Positions 1 through 8,320 of a stretch of 64,000 nt of DNA are shown one piece after another (positions within the stretch are counted from its first letter, which is position 1; every line of letters begins with the position of its first letter). Source of the stretch: an uncultured Myxococcales bacterium (GTDB lineage: Bacteria; Myxococcota_A; UBA9042; CAIXZC01); contig CAITUV010000061.1 in the NCBI GenBank assembly GCA_903895725.1, positions 36,343-100,342 of the forward strand. Reading direction: 5' to 3'. The notes beneath the pieces are model-generated. The model saw nothing but the letters and a program-made list of their open reading frames with translations. It was not told the DNA's origin and searched no databases. Made by a program: the position numbers and the translations under genes.

Positions 1-3000
1 GAGTGCTACGAGCACGCCCAGTGCCACCAGGGAATCTGCGTCGACAACCAGTGCCAGCAGCTGATCCCCTGCGGTGACGGACAGCAGTGCCCGGACGGCA
101 CCGTATGCGACCCCGAGCTGGGAGTCTGCGTGGAGTGCATCCAGGACTCGGATTGCCCCCAGGGCTACGAATGCAGCAAGTACACGTGCCAGCCCGAGCA
201 GCCGTGCGCAGAGGACTCCGATTGCCCTGACGGCATGATCTGCAACCCGCACACCCTCGTCTGCGTCGAGTGCCTGTCCGATGCCGACTGCCCGCTCGAG
301 GAGTGGTGCATGGTCGACGACGGCGTGTGCCTCAAGGACCTCTGCGCACCGGGGGCCAAGGTGTGCGTGTCGGGCGGCGTGAAGATCTGCAAGGACAACG
401 GCGGCGGCTATGGCGAGACGCTCCCCTGCCCGGAAGGAACCATGTGCAAGGACGGCGAGTGCGTGCCCTTCGAAGTGTGCATGCCCGGTACTTCCCACTG
501 CGTGACCGAGGTCAGCTACAACCTCTGCAACGACGACGGGACCGAGTGGCTCACGAAGGAGTGCGACCCCGGGTTCACGTGCAAGGAGGACGAGGTTGGC
601 CACGCCGTGTGCGTCCAGGAGTGCGTGCCGGTATGCGACGGGATCGAGAAGAACTTCTGCGGACCTGACCTTTCCGGCTGCGGCCTGTGCGACGAGTGCA
701 TGCCGGGCTACGAGTGCCCCGAGGGGGCAGCCGGGCTTCCCCCGGGGACCTTCGTGCCCTGCGGCGGCGTCTGCTCGTGCGAGGGGAAGCAGTGCGGCAG
801 CGACGGATGCGGCGGATGGTGCGGGGACTGTGAGCCCGGCTTCGTCTGCCAGGCCGGGCAGTGCATCTACCTCGGGCTGACCTGCCAGCAGGCTTGGGAC
901 TGCGTCGTCTCCTGCGATGCGCTGCCGCTCGAGGCCTGTGCCGACGGGTGCCTGGCTGCCACCATGCCCGAAGCTCAGGGGACGCTCAAGGAGCTCCTCG
1001 AGTGTATCCAGATGTTCTGCGGCGGACAGCTCGTTCCCGGCTGCCTCCAGGAGGCCGCCATGGGAGCGTGCCAGAAGCAGTTCGACTTGTGCATGACCTG
1101 TCTCCCGGACTGCTTCGGCAAGGAGTGCGGGGATGACGGCTGTGGCGGCGATTGCGGCGCGTGCCCCGCCGGGTTTGCGTGCTCCGACGGCAAGTGCGTC
1201 GGGCAGGGCCAGTGCGGCGAGATCCTCGACTGCATCGTCAACAGCCAGGCCCCCCCCGACGTGTCGGTCCCGATGTGCATGTCGCAGTCGTCTCCGGACG
1301 CACAGGCGCTCTTCCTCAAGTTTGCGGACTGCGTGCAGCAGACCTGCGGGGATTTCCAACCCGATTCCGAGTGCTACTTCATGGCGATGGTGGGGGCCTG
1401 TGCCGATTCCTACAAGAATTGCGTGGAGTGCACCCCCGCCTGCATCGGCAAGGAGTGCGGGTCGGACGGTTGCGGCGGCTGGTGCGGATTCTGCCAGCCG
1501 GGGTCCGATTGCGACTCAGGCAAGTGCGTCTGCATACCGAACTGCGGCGGCAAGGAGTGCGGCCCGGACGGCTGCGGCAACCTGTGCGGCGTTTGCGACG
1601 ACGGGTTCAGCTGCACCGACGGTGGCAAGTGCTACTGCAAGCCGGATTGCGTCAACAAGGAGTGCGGAGGGGACGGGTGCGGCGGGATGTGCGGCTTCTG
1701 TCCCCCCGCGGGGTACGAGTGCACCAAGAACGGGAGCTGCGTTCCGCTGACGTGCAAGGCGGGGCAGATGGAATGTGACGGCAACACCCCGCTCATCTGC
1801 GGTCCGGATGGTACCTGGATATCGCTGGGATTGTGCCCCGAGGGGACGTTCTGCTCCGGCGGCAGCTGCGTCCCGTGGGTTTGCCTCCCGGGCGAGACCA
1901 AGTGTGAGGGCAACGGCTTCATCGAGTGTGCGGACAACGGTGCCGGCTGGCTGCCGGTGGAGCTGTGCCCCGCGGGCAGCGAGTGCAAGGGCGGCAAGTG
2001 CGTGCCGACGGCCGGTTGCGGGGATATCCCGAAGGTCGGCTGCTGTACGGGGACCACGTTCTTCGTGTGCACCGACGGTGCGGTCTCGGCATCGGAGTGC
2101 GGCGACCTGGGATGCGGCTGGATCGAGAACTGGGGCTACGGCTGCGGCGGCAGCGGCGAGGACCCGAACGGCAAGTTCCCGCTGGCCTGCCCCGGGTGCA
2201 ATCCGGTCTGCGAGGGGAAGGAGTGCGGGAGCGACGGGTGCGGCGGGACGTGCGGGGAGTGCCAGCCCGGGTCCATCTGCACCGACGGAATCTGCGAGCC
2301 CCTCTGTCTGCCCGACTGCAAGGGGAAGGTCTGTGGCGAGGACGGCTGCGGCGGTGTGTGCGGCCTGTGCGCCCCCAACCAGGTGTGCCAGGCGGGCAAG
2401 TGCGTCGTCCCCCCCACCTGCAAGACCATGCTCGACTGTGCTCTCGGGTGCTGGACGCTGGGCGATGCCTGCTTCGGAACCTGCAGCCAGGGAGCGGATG
2501 AAGCAACCTACAAGAAGTTCAAGGACACTTGGGCCTGCGCTACCGCTGCCTGCATGGCCGTCAGTGACCCGACCTGCTTCAAGAACGCCCTGACCGGCAA
2601 GTGCTACCAGCAGTACCTCGTGTGTGTCTCGTGCGCTCCGGCCTGTGCGGGGAAGAAGTGCGGTCCGGACGGTTGCGGCGGCGCCTGTGGTGCCTGTGCC
2701 GCGGGCGAGGAGTGCGTGCAGGGGGCATGCAAGCCGGTGTGCATCCCGGTCTGCAACGGCCTGGAATGCGGGGACAACGGCTGCGGCGGGCAGTGCGGCC
2801 TGTGCAAGCCGGGCTACGAGTGCCAGGACGGGAAGTGCGTGTACCAGTGCGTGAAGCAGTGCGCCGGCAAGGAGTGCGGTCCCGACGGCTGCGGCGACGT
2901 CTGCGGGTACTGCCCTCCAGGCCTGGTGTGTGCCGATTACGGCCTGTGCATCCCCGAAGCATTCTGCGGCGACGGATACTGTGATGCCGAGGCCGGGGAG

Positions 3001-6000
3001 AACCAGCAGAACTGCCCCAAGGACTGCGGTCAGACCACAACCGGCTGCGACCCCACTCCGTTCGCCGGCTGCGGCGGGTGCAAGTGCGAGGCCTGCGTCT
3101 GTCAGATGGACCCGTACTGCTGCCAGGTCGGGTGGGATACCATCTGCGTCGAGGAGTGCAAGCAGTGCGGCGGATGCTGCGCACCCCAGTGCACGGGCAA
3201 GGAGTGCGGTCCCGACGGCTGCGGCGGCCAGTGCGGAACCTGCTCGGCCGACAAGAAGTGCAACGCGGCCGGCAAGTGCGAAGTCGTGTGCGTGCCCGAT
3301 TGCGCGGGCAAGCAGTGCGGCCCGGACGATTGCGGCGGTACCTGCGGTACCTGCCCCGTCAACCAGACCTGTCTCAACGATGTGTGCTTTGCAGGCAAGT
3401 CGTGCTCACAGCTCGTGGATTGCTCCGTCGGGTGTGTGCAGCAGTCCGGTGCGGAGTGTCTCTTCGACTGCCTTGACCAGGGAACGCCCGAGGCCCAGAC
3501 CAAGTTCTTCGACCTGCTCCAGTGCGTGATGTGGCAGTGCGGGATGAACATGGACCTGGACTGCATGCTCAAGTCCATGAAGGGAGCGTGCCTGGCCGAG
3601 TACAACGCCTGCATCCAGTGCAAGACGGACTGCGTGAACAAGCAGTGCGGCCCCAACGGTTGCGGCGGCAACTGCGGCGTGTGCCAGACCGGCTACTACT
3701 GCGACAATTACAAGTGCAAGCCGCAGTGCACCCCTTCCTGCACCGGGAAGGAGTGCGGCGACAACGGGTGCGGCGGAAGCTGCGGCGTGTGCAAGACCGA
3801 CATGCAGTGCTCCGATACCGGCAAGTGCGTGCCAGTGTGCAAGCCCAATTGCACCGGAAAGCAGTGCGGAGCGGACGGGTGCGGCGGTCTGTGCGGAAGC
3901 TGCCCGGCCGGGATGGTCTGCAGTCCGGAAGGGCTCTGCCAGCCGGTGGGGCCGGTCTGCGGGGACGGCGTGTGCAGCGGGCAGGGGGAATCCTGTCTCT
4001 CGTGCCAGGAGGATTGCGGCCCGTGCACGGGGGATTGTTGCCAGTCCCACGACTCGGTCGGATGCAGTGACCCGGCCGTGACCAAGTGCGTCTGCTCCAT
4101 GGATTCCTTCTGCTGCGAGGTGATGTGGGACAGCCTGTGTGCGGACGAAGCCCAGAACCAGTGCGGTGCCAAGTGCGGCTGCGTGCCGAGCTGTGCGGGC
4201 AAGCAGTGCGGCCCCGACGGCTGCAACGGTACGTGCGGGACGTGTCCTGCCGGCATGACCTGCCAGTCGGGCGTGTGCAAGACGGTCTGTACGCCCAACT
4301 GCGTCGGCAAGCAGTGCGGCACGGACGGCTGCGGCGGGACGTGCGGCAAGTGTGCCGACGGGTTCAAGTGCGACACGGGCAAGTGCGTGCCCTCCTGCGT
4401 GCCGTCGTGCACGGGCAAGAAGTGCGGCCCGGACGGGTGCAGCGGGATTTGCGGCCTGTGCGGACCGGATCAGGTCTGCCTCTCGGGCCAGTGCCAGGAT
4501 GCCTGGGATTGCGAGCTGCTGCTCAACTGTCTGTGGGATTGCGCCGAGGGAGATGAGACCTGCACCGGCGGCTGCTGGTCCAAGGCCAGCCCGGAAGCGC
4601 AGGAGCAGTACCTCGTCATCTGGGAGTGCATCCTGGAGGTGTGTGGCCCCGAGCCGGTGGAACCCTGCCCCGGCCAGGCCATTCTCACCGGGGAGTGCAA
4701 GGACGAATTCAACGCCTGCCTCGATTGCACCCCCACCTGCACCGGCAAACAGTGCGGGTCGGACGGTTGCGGCGGCGACTGCGGTGCCTGCCCGACGGGC
4801 TACACCTGCAGCGTCTACGGGTACTGCAACTGCGTCCCCAGCTGCACCGGCAAAGTGTGCGGCAACGATGGGTGCGGGGGGAGCTGCGGCGAGTGCTCGA
4901 CCGGCTACCAGTGCAACCTGTCAGGCAAGTGCGTGTGCCTGCCGCAGTGCACCGGCAAGCAGTGCGGCCCAGACGGATGCGGTGGAAGCTGCGGCCTGTG
5001 CCCCGTCGGCCAGGTGTGCGACCCGACCGGCAAGTGCGTGGCCGGGTGCGTACCCAATTGCGTGTCTGCTGACGGAACCATCAAGCAGTGCGGTCCGGAC
5101 GGCTGCGGCGGCCAGTGCGGCTATTGCCCGCCGGGGCTCACTTGTACGGCCGCCGGGCAGTGCCAGCAGACCGGCCCGGTCTGCGGGGACGGCCAGTGCG
5201 ACGCCTATGGCGGCGAGTATTGCCTGACCTGCCCGACGGACTGCGGGCCCTGCACCGGAGACTGCTGCACCGCCCACGACGGAACCGGATGCGCCGACCC
5301 GGCGGTGACCAAGTGTGTCTGCTCCATGGACCCCTTCTGCTGCCAGACCACGTGGGACAGCATCTGCGCCAGTGAGGCTCAGCAGCAGTGCGGTGCCAAG
5401 TGCGGCTGCATCCCGAGCTGCACCGGCAAGCAGTGCGGCAGCGACGGCTGCGGCGGTTCCTGCGGAACCTGCAAGAGCAACGAGTGGTGCGACCAGACCG
5501 GGAAGTGCATCGTGGTCTGCACGCCGCAGTGCACCGGCAAGAAGTGCGGCCCGGACGGCTGCGGCGGCACGTGTGGAACCTGTCCCGCCGGACAGCAGTG
5601 CAATGCTTCCGGCCAGTGCGTGTGCGTCCCCAACTGCCTCAACAAGGCATGCGGTCCGGATGGCTGCGGCGGCAGTTGCGGCACGTGCGGCCAGTGGCAG
5701 ACCTGCACCCCGTCGGGGCAGTGCAAGATCGTCACTCCGCTGTGTGGGGACGGGAACTGCCAGGCTTTCCTGCAGGAGGACTGCGATTCCTGTCCTGCAG
5801 ACTGCGGAAAGTGCTGCGGCAACGGCGTGTGCGAGGGCAAGTTCCTCGAGACCTGCAGCACCTGCCCCTCGGATTGCGGCAAGTGTTGCGGCAACGGCTT
5901 CTGCGACGTGAGCTACGGCGAAACCTGCTCCACCTGCGCCCTGGACTGCGGTGCCTGCCCACCGGTCTGTGGCGATGCCAAGTGCGAGCAGGACAAGGGG

Positions 6001-6834
6001 GAGACGTGCACCAACTGCTCCGCGGATTGCGGGACATGCCCCGACACCTGCGGCGACGGTCTCTGCTCCACGCAGGAGAGCTGTGTGACGTGCTCGGCCG
6101 ACTGCGGCCCGTGCGAGCAGAGCTGCTGTCTGCCGGGACAGGACCCCGGCTGCTCCAACCTGACCGTTCAGAAGTGTGTGTGCGCCATGGACTCCTACTG
6201 CTGCGACGTGGCGTGGGATTCCATCTGCGCCGGCGAGGCGGACCAGTGCGGCTCGTGCAACGGCAACTGCTGCCTGGCCGACTCCACACCCGGTTGCGAC
6301 GACGAGACCATCGAGCAGTGCGTGTGCGCGAAGGACCCCTACTGCTGCAACGTGAAGTGGGATGCCTCCTGCGCCGCGGACGTGACCAGCATGGGGTGCG
6401 GGAAGTGCGGTACGGTTCCGGTCTGCGGCGACGGCATGTGCGACGCGACATCGGGCGAGACCTGCACCACCTGCCCCAAGGACTGCGGCATCTGCCCGTG
6501 TGTCCCCAACTGCACGGGAAAGCAGTGCGGCTCGGACGGCTGCGGCGGGAGCTGCGGCACCTGCCCGGAGGGGCAGACCTGCTCGGCCCAGGGGACCTGC
6601 TCCGGCACCGCGGGGCTTACCTGCGCCCAGATCCTGCAATGCTCCACCAAGTGCACCGACCTGACCTGCTTCATGAGCTGCTACAACCAGGGCACTGCGC
6701 AGTCCAAGCAGATCTACTGGACGCTCATGGGCTGCGTCATGGCCGAGTGCGGCATGCCGCCGTCCCAGCAGTGCATGCTCATGGCCTTCATGGGCACGTG
6801 CAACCAGGACTACCAGAAGTGCGCGGCGAACTAG
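1..6834 (+). CDS. Giant cysteine-rich secreted repeat protein, 3' part (5' end outside window)
   Basis: The frame is open from base 1 to the TAG at 6832-6834, so the start and any signal peptide lie upstream; 2,277 residues are visible. The protein is a mosaic of cysteine-rich modules. The commonest is a roughly 30-residue unit with the core GK-x-CG-x-DGCGG-x-CG-x-C. A second, CGDG-x-C...ET-C-x2-CP-x-DCG-x-C, clusters at about 5740-6115. A third has CVC-x-MD-x-[YF]CC-x4-WD-x2-C (about 3045, 4030, 5260, 6121 and 6265). A fourth, about 70 residues with regularly spaced cysteines, occurs six times (about 879, 1201, 2415, 3397, 4498 and 6616); the last copy forms the C-terminus. No transmembrane segment or sorting signal is seen at the C-terminus. 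An extracellular disulfide-bonded structural or adhesive protein is an inference. The same modules recur in the genes at 18114-21059 and 60456-64000. Confidence 0.9.
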   Translation, partial: ECYEHAQCHQGICVDNQCQQLIPCGDGQQCPDGTVCDPELGVCVECIQDSDCPQGYECSKYTCQPEQPCAEDSDCPDGMICNPHTLVCVECLSDADCPLEEWCMVDDGVCLKDLCAPGAKVCVSGGVKICKDNGGGYGETLPCPEGTMCKDGECVPFEVCMPGTSHCVTEVSYNLCNDDGTEWLTKECDPGFTCKEDEVGHAVCVQECVPVCDGIEKNFCGPDLSGCGLCDECMPGYECPEGAAGLPPGTFVPCGGVCSCEGKQCGSDGCGGWCGDCEPGFVCQAGQCIYLGLTCQQAWDCVVSCDALPLEACADGCLAATMPEAQGTLKELLECIQMFCGGQLVPGCLQEAAMGACQKQFDLCMTCLPDCFGKECGDDGCGGDCGACPAGFACSDGKCVGQGQCGEILDCIVNSQAPPDVSVPMCMSQSSPDAQALFLKFADCVQQTCGDFQPDSECYFMAMVGACADSYKNCVECTPACIGKECGSDGCGGWCGFCQPGSDCDSGKCVCIPNCGGKECGPDGCGNLCGVCDDGFSCTDGGKCYCKPDCVNKECGGDGCGGMCGFCPPAGYECTKNGSCVPLTCKAGQMECDGNTPLICGPDGTWISLGLCPEGTFCSGGSCVPWVCLPGETKCEGNGFIECADNGAGWLPVELCPAGSECKGGKCVPTAGCGDIPKVGCCTGTTFFVCTDGAVSASECGDLGCGWIENWGYGCGGSGEDPNGKFPLACPGCNPVCEGKECGSDGCGGTCGECQPGSICTDGICEPLCLPDCKGKVCGEDGCGGVCGLCAPNQVCQAGKCVVPPTCKTMLDCALGCWTLGDACFGTCSQGADEATYKKFKDTWACATAACMAVSDPTCFKNALTGKCYQQYLVCVSCAPACAGKKCGPDGCGGACGACAAGEECVQGACKPVCIPVCNGLECGDNGCGGQCGLCKPGYECQDGKCVYQCVKQCAGKECGPDGCGDVCGYCPPGLVCADYGLCIPEAFCGDGYCDAEAGENQQNCPKDCGQTTTGCDPTPFAGCGGCKCEACVCQMDPYCCQVGWDTICVEECKQCGGCCAPQCTGKECGPDGCGGQCGTCSADKKCNAAGKCEVVCVPDCAGKQCGPDDCGGTCGTCPVNQTCLNDVCFAGKSCSQLVDCSVGCVQQSGAECLFDCLDQGTPEAQTKFFDLLQCVMWQCGMNMDLDCMLKSMKGACLAEYNACIQCKTDCVNKQCGPNGCGGNCGVCQTGYYCDNYKCKPQCTPSCTGKECGDNGCGGSCGVCKTDMQCSDTGKCVPVCKPNCTGKQCGADGCGGLCGSCPAGMVCSPEGLCQPVGPVCGDGVCSGQGESCLSCQEDCGPCTGDCCQSHDSVGCSDPAVTKCVCSMDSFCCEVMWDSLCADEAQNQCGAKCGCVPSCAGKQCGPDGCNGTCGTCPAGMTCQSGVCKTVCTPNCVGKQCGTDGCGGTCGKCADGFKCDTGKCVPSCVPSCTGKKCGPDGCSGICGLCGPDQVCLSGQCQDAWDCELLLNCLWDCAEGDETCTGGCWSKASPEAQEQYLVIWECILEVCGPEPVEPCPGQAILTGECKDEFNACLDCTPTCTGKQCGSDGCGGDCGACPTGYTCSVYGYCNCVPSCTGKVCGNDGCGGSCGECSTGYQCNLSGKCVCLPQCTGKQCGPDGCGGSCGLCPVGQVCDPTGKCVAGCVPNCVSADGTIKQCGPDGCGGQCGYCPPGLTCTAAGQCQQTGPVCGDGQCDAYGGEYCLTCPTDCGPCTGDCCTAHDGTGCADPAVTKCVCSMDPFCCQTTWDSICASEAQQQCGAKCGCIPSCTGKQCGSDGCGGSCGTCKSNEWCDQTGKCIVVCTPQCTGKKCGPDGCGGTCGTCPAGQQCNASGQCVCVPNCLNKACGPDGCGGSCGTCGQWQTCTPSGQCKIVTPLCGDGNCQAFLQEDCDSCPADCGKCCGNGVCEGKFLETCSTCPSDCGKCCGNGFCDVSYGETCSTCALDCGACPPVCGDAKCEQDKGETCTNCSADCGTCPDTCGDGLCSTQESCVTCSADCGPCEQSCCLPGQDPGCSNLTVQKCVCAMDSYCCDVAWDSICAGEADQCGSCNGNCCLADSTPGCDDETIEQCVCAKDPYCCNVKWDASCAADVTSMGCGKCGTVPVCGDGMCDATSGETCTTCPKDCGICPCVPNCTGKQCGSDGCGGSCGTCPEGQTCSAQGTCSGTAGLTCAQILQCSTKCTDLTCFMSCYNQGTAQSKQIYWTLMGCVMAECGMPPSQQCMLMAFMGTCNQDYQKCAAN

Positions 6835-6882
6835 GCTGCCAGGCCCCCGGACGGATGGCGGGCGGGAGCGCGAGGAACGGAC

Positions 6883-7593
6883 ATGAATGGCAACTGGGGT
6901 GGGAGCTACTCCTGCGGCAAGTGCGGCAGCGCTGTGCCAAAGGACGCGGGCAGGTGCCCCCACTGCGGAGCCCGGCTATCCGGGATCCGTTGCGGATCCT
7001 GCGGGCACGTCGGGGGCTCGTCGGACTTCGTAGGGGACATGTGCCCCAGGTGCGGCTCGGCCGTGCGGACCTCGGCAACGGACTTCCCGGACTGGCTGGG
7101 ACATTCCGTGCTGATCGGCATTCTGGTCATTGGCGTGGGGGGCTACGGGCTGCACCAGTGGCACAAGCACGCCTCGACCGGCACCATCGAGGGGACGATC
7201 TCAGGTGAGGTTCCCGCCGAGGACCGTACGCAGGTTGTCCTCTTCGTGGAGACGGTTGCTCCGGGAGCGCAGTCTGACAACGGCCCCAGGCCCATCCGCT
7301 CAGAGGCCGATTTCCCGTTTGCGGACACGTTGCGTCTCGAAAACGACGTGATTCGAATGACAGAGTGCACGGGTGTTCCCTGTCAGTACGAGGCTGACGA
7401 CGTGACCCCGGGCACGGTCTCCGTCTGTGCAGCTTTCGCCAGGGAAGGCGGGACGGTTCAGTTCATCCACACGGGCGGCGTCGTCGGCTGCGCCCCCCTT
7501 GCGACGGTTCAGCCCGGAGAAACGGCGACCGTCGACTTCCAGCTCGACTACGTGATCGGGAGCGGCCCCATCCAGCAGAGCCCACAACGATAG
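6883..7593 (+). CDS. Double zinc-ribbon single-pass membrane protein
   Basis: 236 residues, starting 48 nt after the giant cysteine-rich gene, with AGGA ahead of the ATG. Residues 11-62 hold two zinc-ribbon-type pairs (CGKC/CPHC and CGSC/CPRC), typical of cytoplasmic DZR modules. A hydrophobic segment at about 70-90 is followed by about 145 residues with a beta-rich look and three cysteines. The expected topology is cytoplasmic ribbons and an extracytoplasmic C-terminal domain. Zinc binding is inferred from the cysteine spacing. The function is unknown; co-transcription with the upstream giant gene is possible because no clear terminator separates them. Confidence 0.85.
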   Translation: MNGNWGGSYSCGKCGSAVPKDAGRCPHCGARLSGIRCGSCGHVGGSSDFVGDMCPRCGSAVRTSATDFPDWLGHSVLIGILVIGVGGYGLHQWHKHASTGTIEGTISGEVPAEDRTQVVLFVETVAPGAQSDNGPRPIRSEADFPFADTLRLENDVIRMTECTGVPCQYEADDVTPGTVSVCAAFAREGGTVQFIHTGGVVGCAPLATVQPGETATVDFQLDYVIGSGPIQQSPQR

Positions 7594-7738
7594 GTGCCGC
7601 TCGGCCAGCCTGCTCCAGGCAGCAACGGTCCACGCGACTTGAGGGAAGGAAGCGGGTCTCGATCGAACCGCGCTCAGCGGCCTTCCCGCCCACTCCCGCT
7701 CGCTGGCGCCGTGCAGCTGTGAAGCGACGTCAGCGGGT
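7594..7738. other. Convergent intergenic gap
   Basis: 145 bp between the zinc-ribbon gene and the end of iorB. It contains short GC-rich inverted repeats but no hairpin followed by a T run, so no terminator is called. Confidence 0.5.
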
Positions 7739-8311
7739 TCAGCGGGCTTCCCGCAGCAGGGCCAGGTTCTTCTCGAGGGTCTTTCCCGTCATGAGGTCGG
7801 CCAGCGCGGCTTCGTAGTGGGGAAGCTCGAGTCCGGGCAGAACCTTCTCCCGGGCCAGCGTGGCCAGAACGGCTACGTTCTGCATGCGCGCATCGGTGAG
7901 CCCGTCGACGAAGACGCGGATTGCCCGGATACCAAGTCCCCGGCAGGCCGTCTCCAGCTCGGCCGGCGTGACGGCCGTCTTCTCCTGGAGGCGGACCGGA
8001 AGAGGCTGCCAGACGGCATCGTAGTAAACCAGGGTCCCGCCGGGGCGAAGGAAGTCGAGTGTTCCCCGCAGCGCCTCGTGTCGCTCGAGGGCCACCACGA
8101 GGTCTGCCTGCCCTCGGCCGAACATGGGCGAGCTGCAGTCGCTGCCCAGTCTCAGGAACGACACGACCGTGCCGCCACGTTGGGCCAGCCCGTGCGTGTC
8201 GCAGCCGTGCACCACGTGGCCGGCATGGTCCGCTGCCCGCATCATGGCCTCGGAGAGCATGCCGATTCCCTGACCGCCGACGCCGATGAGATACGCGTTG
8301 AATCTATTCAT
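7739..8311 (-). CDS. iorB: Indolepyruvate ferredoxin oxidoreductase, beta subunit
   Basis: 190 residues, the usual IorB length. The N-terminus has the gamma-type 2-oxoacid:ferredoxin oxidoreductase motif GVGGQGIGMLSE, followed by an H-G-C-DTHGLAQRGG stretch typical of the family. With IorA it oxidatively decarboxylates aryl pyruvates (indolepyruvate, phenylpyruvate) to aryl-CoA and reduces ferredoxin, or runs in reverse, in the cytoplasm. The ATG at 8311 is preceded by AGGAGG, and only 9 nt separate it from the iorA stop, so the two are one operon. Confidence 0.93.
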   Translation of the reverse strand: MNRFNAYLIGVGGQGIGMLSEAMMRAADHAGHVVHGCDTHGLAQRGGTVVSFLRLGSDCSSPMFGRGQADLVVALERHEALRGTLDFLRPGGTLVYYDAVWQPLPVRLQEKTAVTPAELETACRGLGIRAIRVFVDGLTDARMQNVAVLATLAREKVLPGLELPHYEAALADLMTGKTLEKNLALLREAR

Positions 8312-8320
8312 GGCCGCCTC

